Shown piece after piece: positions 24,601 to 37,400 of a DNA stretch of 64,000 nucleotides. The position numbers and the translations under genes were made by a program. The first letter of the stretch is position 1; each line of letters opens with the position of its first letter. The notes below the pieces were generated by a model. It had not been told where the DNA came from. It saw only the letters and a list, made by a program, of their open reading frames with translations, and did no database searches. Source of the stretch: Apostichopus japonicus (taxonomy: Eukaryota > Echinodermata > Holothuroidea > Aspidochirotida > Stichopodidae); the NCBI RefSeq assembly GCF_037975245.1, contig NC_092570.1, positions 4,868,001 to 4,932,000 on the forward strand, given 5' to 3'.

Positions 24601-26579
24601 CTCTCTGGTTTATTGTACTTACCTACATGTGATGGCCAAACTGTAATGTGTGGATGAGAATGGTACCAACCGACAACTCTAAGTGGTCTCTTCAACAGTG
24701 CAGCTAATCTGTGAAATACTCAAGTTAAAGAATTTATGGGGATTTTTTGGCTATTTTTTTATTGGCTCCCTAGGAAAAAAGAAAAAGAAAAAAAAAGTGT
24801 CTATTCTACCAAACCATATTATTATCCCCCGTAGGACCTCTTGCGAGGTCGAACAGGGGTAAACTCCTTTTTGTTGTTGTTGGCTATTGGTGTAGATTCA
24901 GCAATTTGGATAACTTGGTATCTTCTATATCCATTTCTGATTTATTACTCTTGTGAACATTAAAACCTAGCATTGCAAATGCATTTAAATAGCCTCTGTG
25001 ACATGTAACTTGACAGAGTTAAATGAATCATGAGCATATAACCTGATGTAAACCATCAGCCAATTTGGGACAATTATCCAGTGCTTTAGCTTATACTCCT
25101 CCTCCATATCATTCCATTCTACAAATTGTTACCAAAAATGTACATTTATGTCCACAAACATTCTTATGATGCAAACATTAGCTTTGTGTTAAAAGTAAAT
25201 TAAAAAATGTTTCATGACTTCTACTTTAAATGTGAAATTTGAAAAGTTGCCTACCATAGTAAAATTAATGAAACTAGTTGTATCTTTGTTACTGAATTTG
25301 ACTATGAATGGATTTGAAAAAAAGGCATCAAAATCAATTCAAAATGCTGCTTCATCCTTGATTAATTTCCCTGAAAAGAATTATTAATACTCTAGTGTTA
25401 GCGTACAGTATGGCATTATATGATTATTAATTATATTATTAGTACTTCATTATATTATATACTCTGTATGGCATAAAGTTTAATTTCAGAGACATTTATG
25501 AAAGGATATTTCTCCTTCAGAAGCTGCAAATGATAGTTGCTCAGGTGATATTTCTACCCTGTCCTTCCTTTTATCTGATCTCCGCAGAATAATAACAGAA
25601 ACAATATGAACAACTTTATCCGTGTCTATCTGTTCAAAGGAGAAATGGAAAAGGGAATTTTCTAAGTGGAATGAGAAACTTTTGAAGTATTACACTGAAT
25701 TAGAATTTAGAAAGTAAGTTTACTTTTTAGAATTTCACTTAAATGATTAAGAAATCTACCAATGTCATATAATCTGCTATTACATAAAGCCTTTACTATT
25801 TACACCATGAACTACAGTACCAGAAGTTACAAATTACAGACAGAAACCTGTTCTTGAATTCAAAGAAAATATCTCGCCACAAATGTATACATGAAAATAC
25901 AGTCTAAACAGTGAGGATTAAGCTGCAAAAGTGTAAAACCTGGAGATATAAAAGAAAAGTGTCTAGAGATTGGTGCCTGAAACCTGGAGATTTTACAGAA
26001 ACAAAAACTCTATCATTTTAACACAAAAAATTTCCCCGGAGATAAGTTTACTCTTTCAGACGTACCGAGGTGAGTGTTTTGCATGTGAGATTTGGAAATG
26101 CCACAGAGAGCCGGATATATAACGCGTGATAAAACTGTGGGAGTTGGCAGGTATGCCAATATGATATCCTATATAAATTATAATTTATCAATATTGTTAT
26201 CTTATCCATGTCAAACTGGATTTGTGTAGTAAACCCAGTCTTGTCATCAGCTCAGTGTATATTGGCTCCACAGGGTCACTAACATCACCACTGATCATTG
26301 GAATGCTTGCCCTATCCGCTCCCATAAGCCATGATACCAAAACTGTGTTCACGCCCCTTATTCATCTGCAAAATCTTCCTACTTGGGCCTTACTATAGCC
26401 AAGGCCTACCCAGACCTAGCCAACCTAATTAGACACTGTAATATCTGTATTATGGCTAAAGTACTACAACTGACCTCTCCAATACAAAGACCCATGACTT
26501 CTTCTCGTTCTGTTGACAAAGCGTGGGTCAGGCAAACCATGTAGGCATCAGCTGTTAAATTTACTCTTGTTGCCGCCAT
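21681..26579 (-). CDS. BRCC3: BRCC36 K63-specific deubiquitinase (6 exons)
   Basis: JAMM/MPN+ metalloprotease that cleaves K63-linked ubiquitin chains in the nuclear BRCA1-A (with Abraxas, RAP80) and cytosolic BRISC complexes. Exons in transcript order: 26475-26579, 25510-25629, 24623-24710, 23427-23580, 22193-22368, 21681-21832; all phases join cleanly to 264 residues (human 291-316). Zinc/catalytic residues are present: Glu27 in EREEVMGLCIGE, and His92, His94, Ser102 and Asp105 in HSHPHITVWPSHVD, the last Asp completed across an exon junction. Conserved blocks ILRRSDKRKDRVEISPEQL, FVGLIFSCFNEDK and QLPKILSQEEQEAY match the family. A 20-30 residue insert present in human after GLCIGE is absent. 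The intron 24711-25509 starts ATATCC and ends AC, so it is probably U12-type. Catalytically competent by sequence. Confidence 0.93.
22701..23084 (+). mobile_element. tRNA-derived SINE, family 1, copy in BRCC3 intron 5
   Basis: The tRNA-like head has AAGTGGTTAAGGCAGTGG (A box region) and GGTTCGAGCCCTGG (B box). The body matches the copy at 15078-15451, and the tail is (AAT)n near 23061-23075. A 9-bp target duplication TATACTTGT lies at 22701-22709 and 23076-23084. It sits antisense to BRCC3. Confidence 0.88.
24711..25509 (-). promoter_or_regulatory. AT-AC (U12-type) intron of BRCC3
   Basis: Read on the minus strand, the intron begins ATATCCTTT at 25509, the U12 5' splice-site consensus, and ends TTTCAC at 24711. 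A branch-site-like TTCTTTAAC lies at 24732-24724 with its adenosine about 14 nt from the 3' end, within the usual U12 range. Joining at these borders gives SFAASEGE/RLAALLKRP, which aligns with human AASTEAERLAELTGRP without a gap. No GT donor near the boundary preserves this alignment. Confidence 0.85.
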
Positions 26580-27494
26580 TGTCCTCAACACTTGGTCGTC
26601 GCTGTGCTGGCTGACTAAGGCCTAAAATAATATTTTTATTTTGAATGATTTTAAGCATCAGCAGTCTCTGAAGTACACGTGGGAGACCACTGTTTATAGT
26701 AGCCTTACAATCGTAGGCTATTTATAATTTCAATATTGCTAATGCATTTGCACACACCCAGGTTATATTATTCCACTTGGCTAGGCTGGTATGAAATACT
26801 AGAGCTGTATGTGAATGCTAACGTAGCCTAGTAATATTGAATTGAGTTAACTTAGCCTAAACTCAGTTACAATTGACAAATGTTCTATTAATTTGGTTCT
26901 TTTCTGAAAACAGAGTTCTGAGAGCTACCAAAGTTTCCATGAAAATGAAAGAATCGTCGCATTTGAATAGGTAGCAAAACAACTTATTTTGCTCGTCGAT
27001 GCTACTGTAATTCCGACAATGTTGTTACTTCCCTACCTGGCTTGTCAATATCAACATCCGTCTTACGTTAAACATAGCAAATACTTGACTCCAAGACTGG
27101 TCACCTAACAATAATAACTTTATTTTTTTCGGGTCAATTCATCTCTGCCCAGTGATCCTGTTCGTGTTTAACTGCAATTTTACACTAGTATCATTATCAA
27201 AATAATATTAACTTGTAAAATTAGTTGCCAAAGAGACGTTTGTTGTGAGAAGGACGCTCGTATTTTGCCTCATCAAAATCGTCGTCTGTGGCGCGAAATT
27301 TGAAGTTACGCTGCATGGTTGCGGGCCTTATTATACGAAGCCTAGCCTATAGGGCCTAGGCTATGTTACGTACTGTAGTCTACACTGTATTCATATGGGT
27401 GTTATAATAAGTAACATTAGACACATATGACTGACCCAGCCTATGGTTAAGGTACATCCTATACTGTGAGCCAAAAGAGTGGAAAATAGCAGCC
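26580..27494. promoter_or_regulatory. Shared BRCC3/AUNIP upstream region
   Basis: The two start codons point away from each other, 915 bases apart. At 27290-27304 is GGCGCGAAATTTGAA: an E2F/CDE-like GCGCGAAA followed by the CHR hexamer TTTGAA with four-base spacing, the arrangement that DREAM/MuvB and E2F use to drive S/G2-M genes. It is about 190 bases before the AUNIP-like ATG. Transcription starts are not visible. Otherwise AT-rich, with one TAGGCCTA-type block near 27350. Confidence 0.4.
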
Positions 27495-29987
27495 ATGGCA
27501 AGAAAGGGAAAGTCACAGTCAAAGCCTCACATTCAAGAACAGTGTGGAGTTTGGCTGAGTGCTAAAGGACGTAGCAAATTACAGGTAAGACCGGAAAGAA
27601 AAAACGGGGAAAAAAAATCAGATTAAAATAGTAGTTTGTATCAGTACAACATTACAAGATAACCACAATAACAGGTGCTTAGTCAGGAAGTTAAATAACA
27701 TACCATATTCCTTAGCCTAGTTAATCTGCCTCTGGTTATGATTGTATTAAAGACTAGATCTTATAAATATGCATGAAACTGAAAATGTCATTTGAAATCC
27801 AGTCCTACTGTTTAAAGCAATTGCTGACTGCAAAGACTTACAAATTTCTATTACTTTTATCATGTGTTGAACAGGAAGGGAGCACTGATCAAAGGATTCT
27901 ACCATGCTATGGTTTGAAACCTAAAAGGTCTCGGACAGTACTTGGTGAGACGTCTGCGACGCTTCCAAACCCTCGGATTGGGGGAAAACAAAGTACTCTG
28001 AGCATGTTCTTCAAGCCAACACCCATTCTTTGCAAAGGTACTGTAAGAAACAATGATTTGGCCATGCATCATTCAGCATGCAGAACTGCTATTTATCATT
28101 TAAAGGTAGTGTGTATAGGCCCCAAATTATAGCACGCTAAATTGCTAGAAGTTTTCTATAAGTACTTTCCTGGAGGTCTTCACTCTCCAAATTGTTCTCA
28201 GACATTTTTAAGGAACACAAAAGATGACTGAATGTCGGAGTCCCCATGAGGAAAAGTTCCTCAAAGGTTGTAATAAACCAGTTTAAGAATTTTGACCAAA
28301 GGTGACCATATTTGAATATCTAGCATACCTATAACCACAGTGATGATTGATCCTCATAGCAGATTTCTTACTTATCTAGTTATATCTCTACGCAAATAGA
28401 ATTAATCTGTCCTTTACTATGTGTAACGTACGATTACTTTAGTACTCAAAGTTTATAGCAGTTTTGAAGGCTCTGAGTGTTCCTTTACAATATACTGTGG
28501 TTTCTGTGTAAAAATATATCTATACACCTTTGCACTTGTATAACAGTTTGCCCATTTTGCATAGCATATTTGCCATGCGATACCGGGTAAATTATTCCCT
28601 GACTTGTGTATTTCATTTGCAATGGAAGTTTGTAGATTGGCGGATATCTCACAAATCTACTGAAGATTCTAGTAGGATTTTATGCCCTGTAACTGCTATA
28701 CTTTTATATGCAAAAGTACTTAATGTCAGCATTGATGTCGAGCCTGTTTTAAGCAGACAATGCTGCTATTGGATTGCAAGGCAGATTAAAGTGGTGGGGG
28801 AAGGACTGTTCTCATATATATACTATCATTGTCATGCAAACACTTAGCATTTTTGTTTGCTTAATGTTGTTTCCTAACCTAAAAGAACCTACTTTTATAT
28901 GTATTAAACACAATCAATTGCATGTTGTCTTCCTTTTCTGTCTATGCGTTATACAGATGAAGATACAGTTAAAAAGACAACAGGGAAGCATGATACACAT
29001 TTGGACATTCAAAACTTAGTCACAACCAGGAATCACTCAGTTTCAGAAGATGTCACAAACTCAGCAAGAGTAAAACTACTGCACCAGACACAGGGAGCAG
29101 ATAAAGAAAACGAATTTCACTCAGATGAAGAGGATTTTGAAAATGGAAATCTAGTTTCGTCAAAAGAGAAGAACACGCTTTCGTCTGTACCAAAAATTGA
29201 TTCTAAACAGTTGTCAGATGAAAATTGCGGTATGATTTTGTCTGATTATGTAGGGTGCAGTGAGCAAGACTGTAAACAATGGCAAAATTTTAATGCCCAC
29301 AACTCGTTTGAAGGAAAAGCTCACATTAAACATGAACACATATCTCATAACGCTAGAGGTAAAAGGAAAGGTTGTTTTGATGAATCTCCATCCAGTAAAC
29401 AACCTCGATTTCAAGATGATGATGGCGATGATGACAAACTATCAAGGCATCCCAAATATTTTGAGAATTGTTCTTTGTCAGAGAACTATCAGACAATATC
29501 ATCACAAACGAACTCCACAGATGATCTGTCTGTGTCTGAAAACCTTGTTTGCATCAAGAAGAATCCACAAAGCAGTCTTACCAGAGATCCGCTTGGCGAG
29601 TGCAACTTTATGCGCGATAATTCTAGTTGTATATCAGCAACAGGTGGGATGACAAGTGAACTAAACACCAACATTGACAGTGTTTTGGACTTTTATCCAA
29701 ATCAAAAGCAAGAGAAAGGAAATTCAGAAAATGTATTTAACTCAGTCATTTGTACTGAACTCACTGAGGAGAACTCTTTCACTCCAAGTATTTTAAAAGA
29801 CAGTAGCTTAGATTACTCTTTTAGTCTGGAGGAACCACTTCAAAGGCCTTTAATAGAAAGAAAGTCTGATGGGATGATTAATAAGAGAGAAGCAAAGAGT
29901 AGTTTGGGATTGTCTTCAAAGAACATTCACAGCATGTTAGATACACCGGTATTTGATACATTGGATGACTTCACACTTTTAATGTAG
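27495..29987 (+). CDS. AUNIP: AUNIP-like protein (Aurora A/ninein-interacting), 3 exons
   Basis: Exons 27495-27584, 27875-28037 and 28957-29987 join in phase to 427 residues (human AUNIP 357). Human AUNIP binds Aurora A and ninein at spindle poles and promotes CtIP-dependent DNA end resection. Evidence for the match: the N-terminal CGVWLSAKGRSK (residues 17-28) parallels human CGVWLDAAALKRRK, and QSTLSMFFKP (69-78) parallels human QRSIASFFTLQP at about the same place; both fit a PCNA-binding PIP box Q-x-x-[IL]-x-x-F-F. The long last exon is acidic, Ser/Asn-rich and apparently disordered, with a basic RGKRKGCFDESPSSK patch, and I cannot align it to the vertebrate C-terminus. It may have further exons; the stop at 29985 is the simplest end. 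The intron 2 donor (GTACTG) is weak. Confidence 0.65.
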
Positions 29988-31457
29988 GCTCACCTGGTCT
30001 CTCTTTGGTTAGTATGGAACAATTAAATACAGGCAAGAATACCTTATATAATTGTTTGGTAACTGACATTGACTAGCAAACTTATCCATGTATTCCAGAG
30101 TTTTAGAATATATTGTATTTTGTTCTTCATCTATTTTGTTACATTTGTTAATGGGAAGAGAAATATGTTTTATGTTTCATGAAGAAATGAATATGCAGAT
30201 GCTTTTCTTCTTTTGTTTTGGACCTTTGAATTTTATGTTCTTGCAAACAGCTATCACAACATTCTATCTCTCCCCTCCCTCTCCCCCCAAATATATATAT
30301 AAAAAAATAAAAAAAAACGAAACTGCAGATTACCAGTAAAGAAATGAAAAAAAAGTTGTTGCATTTGAAAGGGATATCAAAGTCAATGATAAAGATATAA
30401 CATATATCAGAATATGTCGTTTGACATATTTTGTAAATCTTAGAGTCGCCCCTTAAAAAGAAAAGAAAAAAAACACGAAATATGGCACATAAAAAAGATG
30501 CACTACTGGGGTTTAATAACACACTGAAATGACAACAAGGTCAAGATAATATCTTGACACACAACATCCCGACAAAGTATAGCAGTGGCGTAGGAAGGTA
30601 CTTTTGATTGGGGGGGGGGGCTGAAGACTGATGGCCGGCCTGGGGGAGGGGTGTCCCCCTCCCTTTGGAATTTTTTTTGCATTTCCAGGTGGCCTCAGAT
30701 GCAATTTGGTGCAATATAGCACACTTCAACCCATCCACTCCATTTTGTATATAATTTTGCATTTTCACCTGGCCTTAGATGCAATTTGGTGCTCCAAATG
30801 AGATTTTACGTTTTTTTTTACGTTTTTGCACATGAACTTTTCGCAATTAGGGAAAGTTCCATGTTAATTGGGATGGAGTCAAAATTCGACGCTTAAATGA
30901 GTCCTTGCATTTTAAACCATATATATTTGTCGGGATCTACTATCATAAACTTTTTCAACAATTGAGTTCAATTCTCGTTAAATATAACAATTTAAACAAC
31001 TTGCAATAAATAACGACGAATTTGTCACTCCTCGTAGAAAGCAACGGAAGGATGACTTTCAGAGGACAAGAAACAATGATAATAAATTTTACATATCGTC
31101 TCCTTTTCCATATCGTTTTCTCGTATATGAGAAGCTCATTGAATCGATATAAAATAGCGGCCCGCAAACAATTATATAGGCCTACGACCATAGAACGTGC
31201 ACGCGGACTGAGCCACGACCCACCAACTTCCTACCCATTGAAGAAACTCCTGCGACCCGTCGAAAATTTTTCGTGACCCACTTTCATGAGCACCCCATAA
31301 TTTGCGGACTGTCGATCTAGAACGTGGTGGAATTAAATATATGTGTACTGTAGAAGCAGTATTGAGGCAGCATTACAGATATTGACTGTCTAACTCATGT
31401 CATGAAAATATTTTCGAGCCTATAACTGTTCTTTTAGCCTTCAGTGTGATGTGATGG
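29988..31457. other. Intergenic DNA between the AUNIP-like and EDA-like genes
   Basis: No gene seen. It includes poly-A-rich low complexity (30290-30360) and a repeat beginning CAGTGGCGTAGGAAGG at 30583 (a hAT-like end) followed by a G-run. Two direct copies of a GATGCAATTTGGTGC-containing block (near 30698 and 30778) are about 80 bp apart. The far end of this element was not found. Confidence 0.5.
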
Positions 31458-34400
31458 TCACTGAAGTTTGATAATACCAAAATATGTTGCCTCGGGTCTC
31501 ATATCAACAGTTCGTAGAGGAAAGCTTCCCACGATTCCAACCTTATCTCCCGCCTTCAGATTCGCTACGCCACTGGAAGAGCAAGGTCCAAATCTTGCGT
31601 GGACCGACGAACGTGAACCGACACATTGAGTGAACGTTTGTCCATTGATGTTCGTTGATGCTCCGTAGTACGAACTCGTATCATAAAACAAAACCTGTAG
31701 AAAAGAAGAAATCATTTCAGGTCAACTACAGCTGCAGTCCATCACTATACCTAGCCAATTCAACGGACTTTCTGGGGGCTGAAGTTGATTGCTTAGCCAA
31801 ATTGCTGGTAAATTTAACTAAGCAAACAATACAGATGAATCATGTTCAAGAATAAATCAAGAAGAAGGTTATAATAGCCTATAAGTAAAGCTTGTGAAGA
31901 GCATTTGCCCAGATGACTTCAGAGACCCCCTAATCTGATCCAACTTGTTGGAGTAGTTGAAGGTTTAGCCAGTCAAAAGTATGTTACATTCAATCAACCA
32001 TATCTCAAGATATTGACATGGGCTTTTTCACTAGAAGTGTCGAATATTTTCTATCCTTTTCAAATTGTTTGTCGCCAAAAAATCCTTGAATACACAGCCT
32101 ATATGCATGTTCACGCCAATGTTCAGATATTAGACGGAATGGGCCGGGTGGGGGGGGGGGGTAGAAAACGACATTACCAAGGGGCGGACCGGGGCATAAT
32201 TTCTAACGGCTCAATGATGCAAACGACTGACTATATATCCAACTTTATGGTGGCGTTGTGCCTTGAAGCAAGCAGTGCATTTGTTACCTCGGACGAAGTT
32301 ATAGCACTTTTGGCACTTCCGCCTTAATTGAAATCGATGCCTTGCAATTGGTACCTCAACCTGGCGTCGTATTGGGTTCCGACCTGGTCACGTAGACCAA
32401 TCCACCGGGACCTTGTCTTTAATGAAAATTGTAATTTCAGAATGACTTTCCCTGATTCGATTCTAGCTTACATTTGTGTATATGAAATATTTGCCGTCAG
32501 TTGCAACGGTGACGTTGCCGTCTTCAAGAAGCTGAAATCCGACTGATAAAACAGAAACTTCCCAAGATTTGAAGGTTCCGTGAACATCTGAAAAGAAATA
32601 TTTGATTCTTTTATTAAAGATGAAGATGGCGAGTAATACTCTTCAATTTGTATATAACTTATATCTGACAATACACTATATATACTAAAACATTTATACC
32701 AGATGGTCAAGAAACCTGGGAGCAGGCGCGTAGCCAGGAATTTGCCAAGGGAGGGGCGAAACTGTAGATTCTGCATTGCAAACTATCTAAGCGTAGCGCC
32801 ACCATCATTGGCGCGAAGCGTACAAGAAAATTTTGGCTGTAAATGCCTCTCAGATCGCCGGAAATGGCACTTCCCATGCCTTGTTAGTTGCATCTTAGCA
32901 TTTTCTCTTTTGAAAATACTAGCGATATCATAAAAACCTTAAAAAAAAATGTAAAAAATATGCTCAAGGGTGGGGGGGCGTTGTATAGCGTTGTATAGAC
33001 TCGGTCACTCGGAAATATACTCGGACTTGATTCGGGACACTAAACCAACGTGCAGACCTTGGATCAATATCGTAGAGATGTTGTTGTTGGATTCTGCTTT
33101 CCAAAATTGGATGTGATGGGTTCGCTATAGGTTCTGGTATCCTTAGAGTTCAGTGACGTAACCACGGGGGTGGGCTCCTACTCTCCCCAAATATCTGTCA
33201 GGCCCCCAAAACATTGTCAGAATTTGTTTTCGTAGAAAATAGATCATGCCTGCCCCCCTAAAAAGTATTGGGGATCCCTAAACACAGAAGTCTAGCTACG
33301 CATCTGATAGAGTGACGCCCTTTTACCACCAACCTTAGACATCTGTAATATTAAAAGCGTTACTTAAATTTACTTTCGCGCTCTTTAGATGTTTCCTTCG
33401 CATCACTGGTTAAATTGTCACGAAGAGTGATTTTCTCACTATTTGAGTGCGGCATTAATTTTGTAAGTTGGCTTACCCAATCTTGATAATCCGGATGCTT
33501 CATTTTCGGGAACTCCAACCAAATGTATAACGTCCATCATTGAAGTACCAATATGTGTTAGATTGGAAGGTAACCTGGCTATGATTATGGATTCAATCTG
33601 CTCCAAGGAGGGTAAAGGAGGAGATACCCCTGCCTCTCCTGTAAACGAAAGATAAAAAAGTTAAGCAAGTTTGAACTTCAAGTTTGCGCAACCAATCGAG
33701 AATCATATAATTTTTTACTTTATCAAACCAAGAACTACTCCTACATTTTTCAACATAAAATAATAATAATTATGAAACAATGGAAAAGAGCCAAAATAAA
33801 TATAAAAAAATCTTAAAAACTTTCTTCACTCTTTCTTTCATTTTTATTAAATTTTCTAATCAGTTTTTGCATTGTTCATGTAGTTTTAAAAATGAAATTT
33901 AATAATAAGAATAATAAGAAAAATTTCATTCGACTTCCAAAATTTCGTCGCCCAGACATGTTGGTATTTATCACAGGTAAAAAGCAAACTGGACGGTTTC
34001 ACATTCTTTTTCTGCCTTTGAATTCACTGAAATGAAACTTCACTTCAGTGACGCTAAGGAATTACATTGCTATAATGGGAGTTTGTTCAAATCTACAAAA
34101 GCGACAAATATATTAAAATGAACTACAAAATGCTACATTATAAGTTTAATCCATCAAAAAAATTAGTTCCATACCTTTCAAGCCCTGGTGTCCACGTGGA
34201 CCTCTCGGACCTGGAGGTCCGGTCTGACCATCCGAGCCAGCTTCTCCAGGTGAACCAGGAGTACCTGTCGCACCCATATCTCCTTTGAGACCTTCTGATC
34301 CTTTCGTTCCATTAATGCCGTCATATCCGCGACCTCCTATCTCCCCTTTAGGACCCATTGGACCTGCGAATGTAACCAGAAAACACTACAAACTTAATGA

Positions 34401-37400
34401 ACACTTTATATGTAAACAGCCAGTATCTACATGCATTAGTAACTATATGTATGCATGAATAATTGCAAGGTTTGCTTAATTATAAAATGTACTGCAAAAT
34501 ATAGCAGTATTCCTGCAATTGCAATGAATCGATCACTTATGCGAGGTGGAGTAGGGGACGGAGGCAACAAGGAAAAACGAGAAGGTAAGACGGAATGGGG
34601 GGGTGGGCGGTGACGGTGGGGGAGGGGATGGGAGAGGCAATTTGTACACTACAATTACCTTGAGGCTATACCCTTTACTTTTAATTCAATAGTTAGATTA
34701 AGCAAAATAAACTATATTACACTATAAACCACAATTATGAAATGATTGTTGTTACTTAAAATATAAAACAGTTTACCTGATATTCCTCTAGGTCCCGGAA
34801 GTCCCATTTGACCTTTATCACCAAGCTCACCTTTCAGTCCATCGGTGCCTCGCTCTCCTTTTCCACCCATGTCACCTTCCTTTCCTGTAAATATGAAATT
34901 TTGATACCAGCACTAAAATAACCGAACAATAATACTTTACACCCCTTTTGAGTGTTCTTGCAAACTAATGAAAATCATTGCACTTTGTTTTAGTAACACT
35001 AACAAAGCCATCCAAACAACAAATCAACAAATCAAACAACAACAAACAAAGAACAAATAAACAACAATCAAACAGAAATAAATAGACAAAACTTTGATAC
35101 TAGACTTTTTGGCTAGAAACGTTTCTGTAGCATTCACACTGTATCTTATTACGAACGGTACTCTGAAACGTTTTGGATTGGCCTACAATACAGTTTAAAA
35201 ACCTAAACCGAATATCTGTCATGTTTTATTTATACCTAGCAATAATACTATGGATATAGATGGAGGAACATTTCCTACAACGTCACCTTTTCTGCCGTCC
35301 GGGCCTTTGCGTCCTCTCTCCCCTCTAGGACCTGGGTCACCCTTTGGACCTGAAACCATCAACAAACTATAAATTTACAACCTGTGCGTTTGTCATTCTC
35401 GTTTGAGAAAGGCCACGGGTATAAGGGTTTTGGTTGAGTACATAAATTCACATTGAAATACATTTTCATTGATTACATTCTTTATCAATTTAACCCAGCT
35501 TTAAAATGGGTGCCTTATATGGGCATTGAATGTCAAATATATTTTAATTCTTTATCAATAAAAATCAATGAAATCAATGAAAATACAAATCATTTTCACT
35601 GGGGGGGGGGGGGGTGTTATTGACAACTTGACTGAAACATTATTAACGTTCTTGTAAGATAGATATTCAATATTCGATACATAATTTACATTACATCATG
35701 TGATATATCATAGCGAATGTTATGTTTTTATGAGGATGACGTCACAGTGTGTAGGAAGATGCAGGAACATAGATTGAAGCTTACCTGGAGGGCAGGTACA
35801 CCGTTGGTTTGCTCTGGCGACCCTGTGAGATTTAATGTTTACTTCCTGAAATGGCAATCGCACAAACTTTAAATATGTATATATATAATATCTCCTTTTC
35901 AATATAGGAGGTGTTACATGACGTGAGGTATCACAAACCCCTTTGGAAGCCTGTAATATTGTTCAACACATTGTTGCAGTGGACGATGCAACAGTGAATG
36001 GTCGCATGCATATTCATGTTTGGTTACATAACAAGTTCCATTTCTCATATGAATTCTCTCAATAACATACCGTGCTTGAAAATTCAACCTATTCATAAAG
36101 CTCTGTACTTGAAAAGTGTATGAGTGACGAAAATTTTCCGAATCAAATAAAGCTGTTAATTATCGGTACACTCCAATAAACGTTCCATTCTAATTAATTG
36201 TGCAACGATTTAACAGTACTTTTTGTTTTGAAAAAAAAAATGTCACGAGGCCACAGTCTGTATTTAGCTTACTGAACGTAACTAGTTAAGTATAGTTATT
36301 AAATGGTTAATTCAGGGGCGTATCCAGGATTTTCCAATAGGGGGGGGGCGTCAGGCATGAATGATCGCCGTCCTGGGGGATGTGTCTAAGGGGAGGGGTG
36401 GACAATTTTTGCTTTCGAAGAAGGGCTGAAATGCAAAATGGTGCCATATGCATGGGCGGCGATCCTTACTTCCGAGTGGGGGGGGGGGGGATATGACCTT
36501 GTTGACTATCGAAGCGTAGCGCCACCATGAGTTGGCGCGAAGCGTACAAGAAAATTTTGGGATTAACAAACCCTCTAGATGGCCGGAAACGGCACTTCCC
36601 GAGGTTTCCAAGCGGCATATACCCAACTTTAAAATAGGGATGTCATGTCCGAAATATCTCATAGTCAGGATCCAAAATACCTTTTTTTAATTTCGGGTGT
36701 TATTTGGGAAAATTGCCCCTGTCAATCTTGTTTCAGGCGCAACGTTAGAACGTTCGAGAGCTCTTTTATATTATTCGATGAAGAAAATGGCCTCATACAG
36801 GCTATTATAGTCCTATACACATGCAATACACAATTACACATAGTTACATTCCTAGGTACCGATTGCTAGGGCATCCAGGTGAAACGTGTATTAAGCATTA
36901 CCCTGGTAACATGAGATTCTCAGCTGTTCGAGGGAACAAGTACGTGTGTAGGACTACTATAGGGCCTATATGAATACTATGAGGGTGCATATATGTACTA
37001 TATCAATACCGTGGGCGCAATAATACATTTTGTTGTTATAGGGCCAATGAAGCCTACAGTCAACTATTCTTGCTTTATAAAGACGCTTTATTTGAAAAGA
37101 TCGCACTGCGTTTATGGTAGGCGAGAAATGAATCTAAAAAAGAGCCGTACATTAACGATGATGCATAAATGTAGGCATGAAAATATTCTTATCCCTGGCA
37201 TTTGGTGGGGGGGGGGGGGATATGGTGTATTACATCCCCTCCACCCATTTTCATGGGGGATATATCCCCCCTTCCCCCCAGGATCGCCGCCCATGGCCAT
37301 ATGTGATCCATTTTTCGACCAATAAGCAACATTTCCAGTAAATATGGACCCAAAATGCACAATTTAGTATGGCTGGCATGTCACTTAGTGTTAATAGTGA

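Noticed and set aside
24711-25509. GT-AG solution for BRCC3 intron 2
   Set aside because: The only nearby minus-strand GT donors would add or remove residues against a gapless family alignment; the AT-AC reading fits all signals.
30148-30522. Hydrophobic minus-strand frame that looks like a membrane protein
   Set aside because: Its Phe-rich composition comes from A/T-rich low-complexity DNA after the AUNIP-like gene; no splice or family support.
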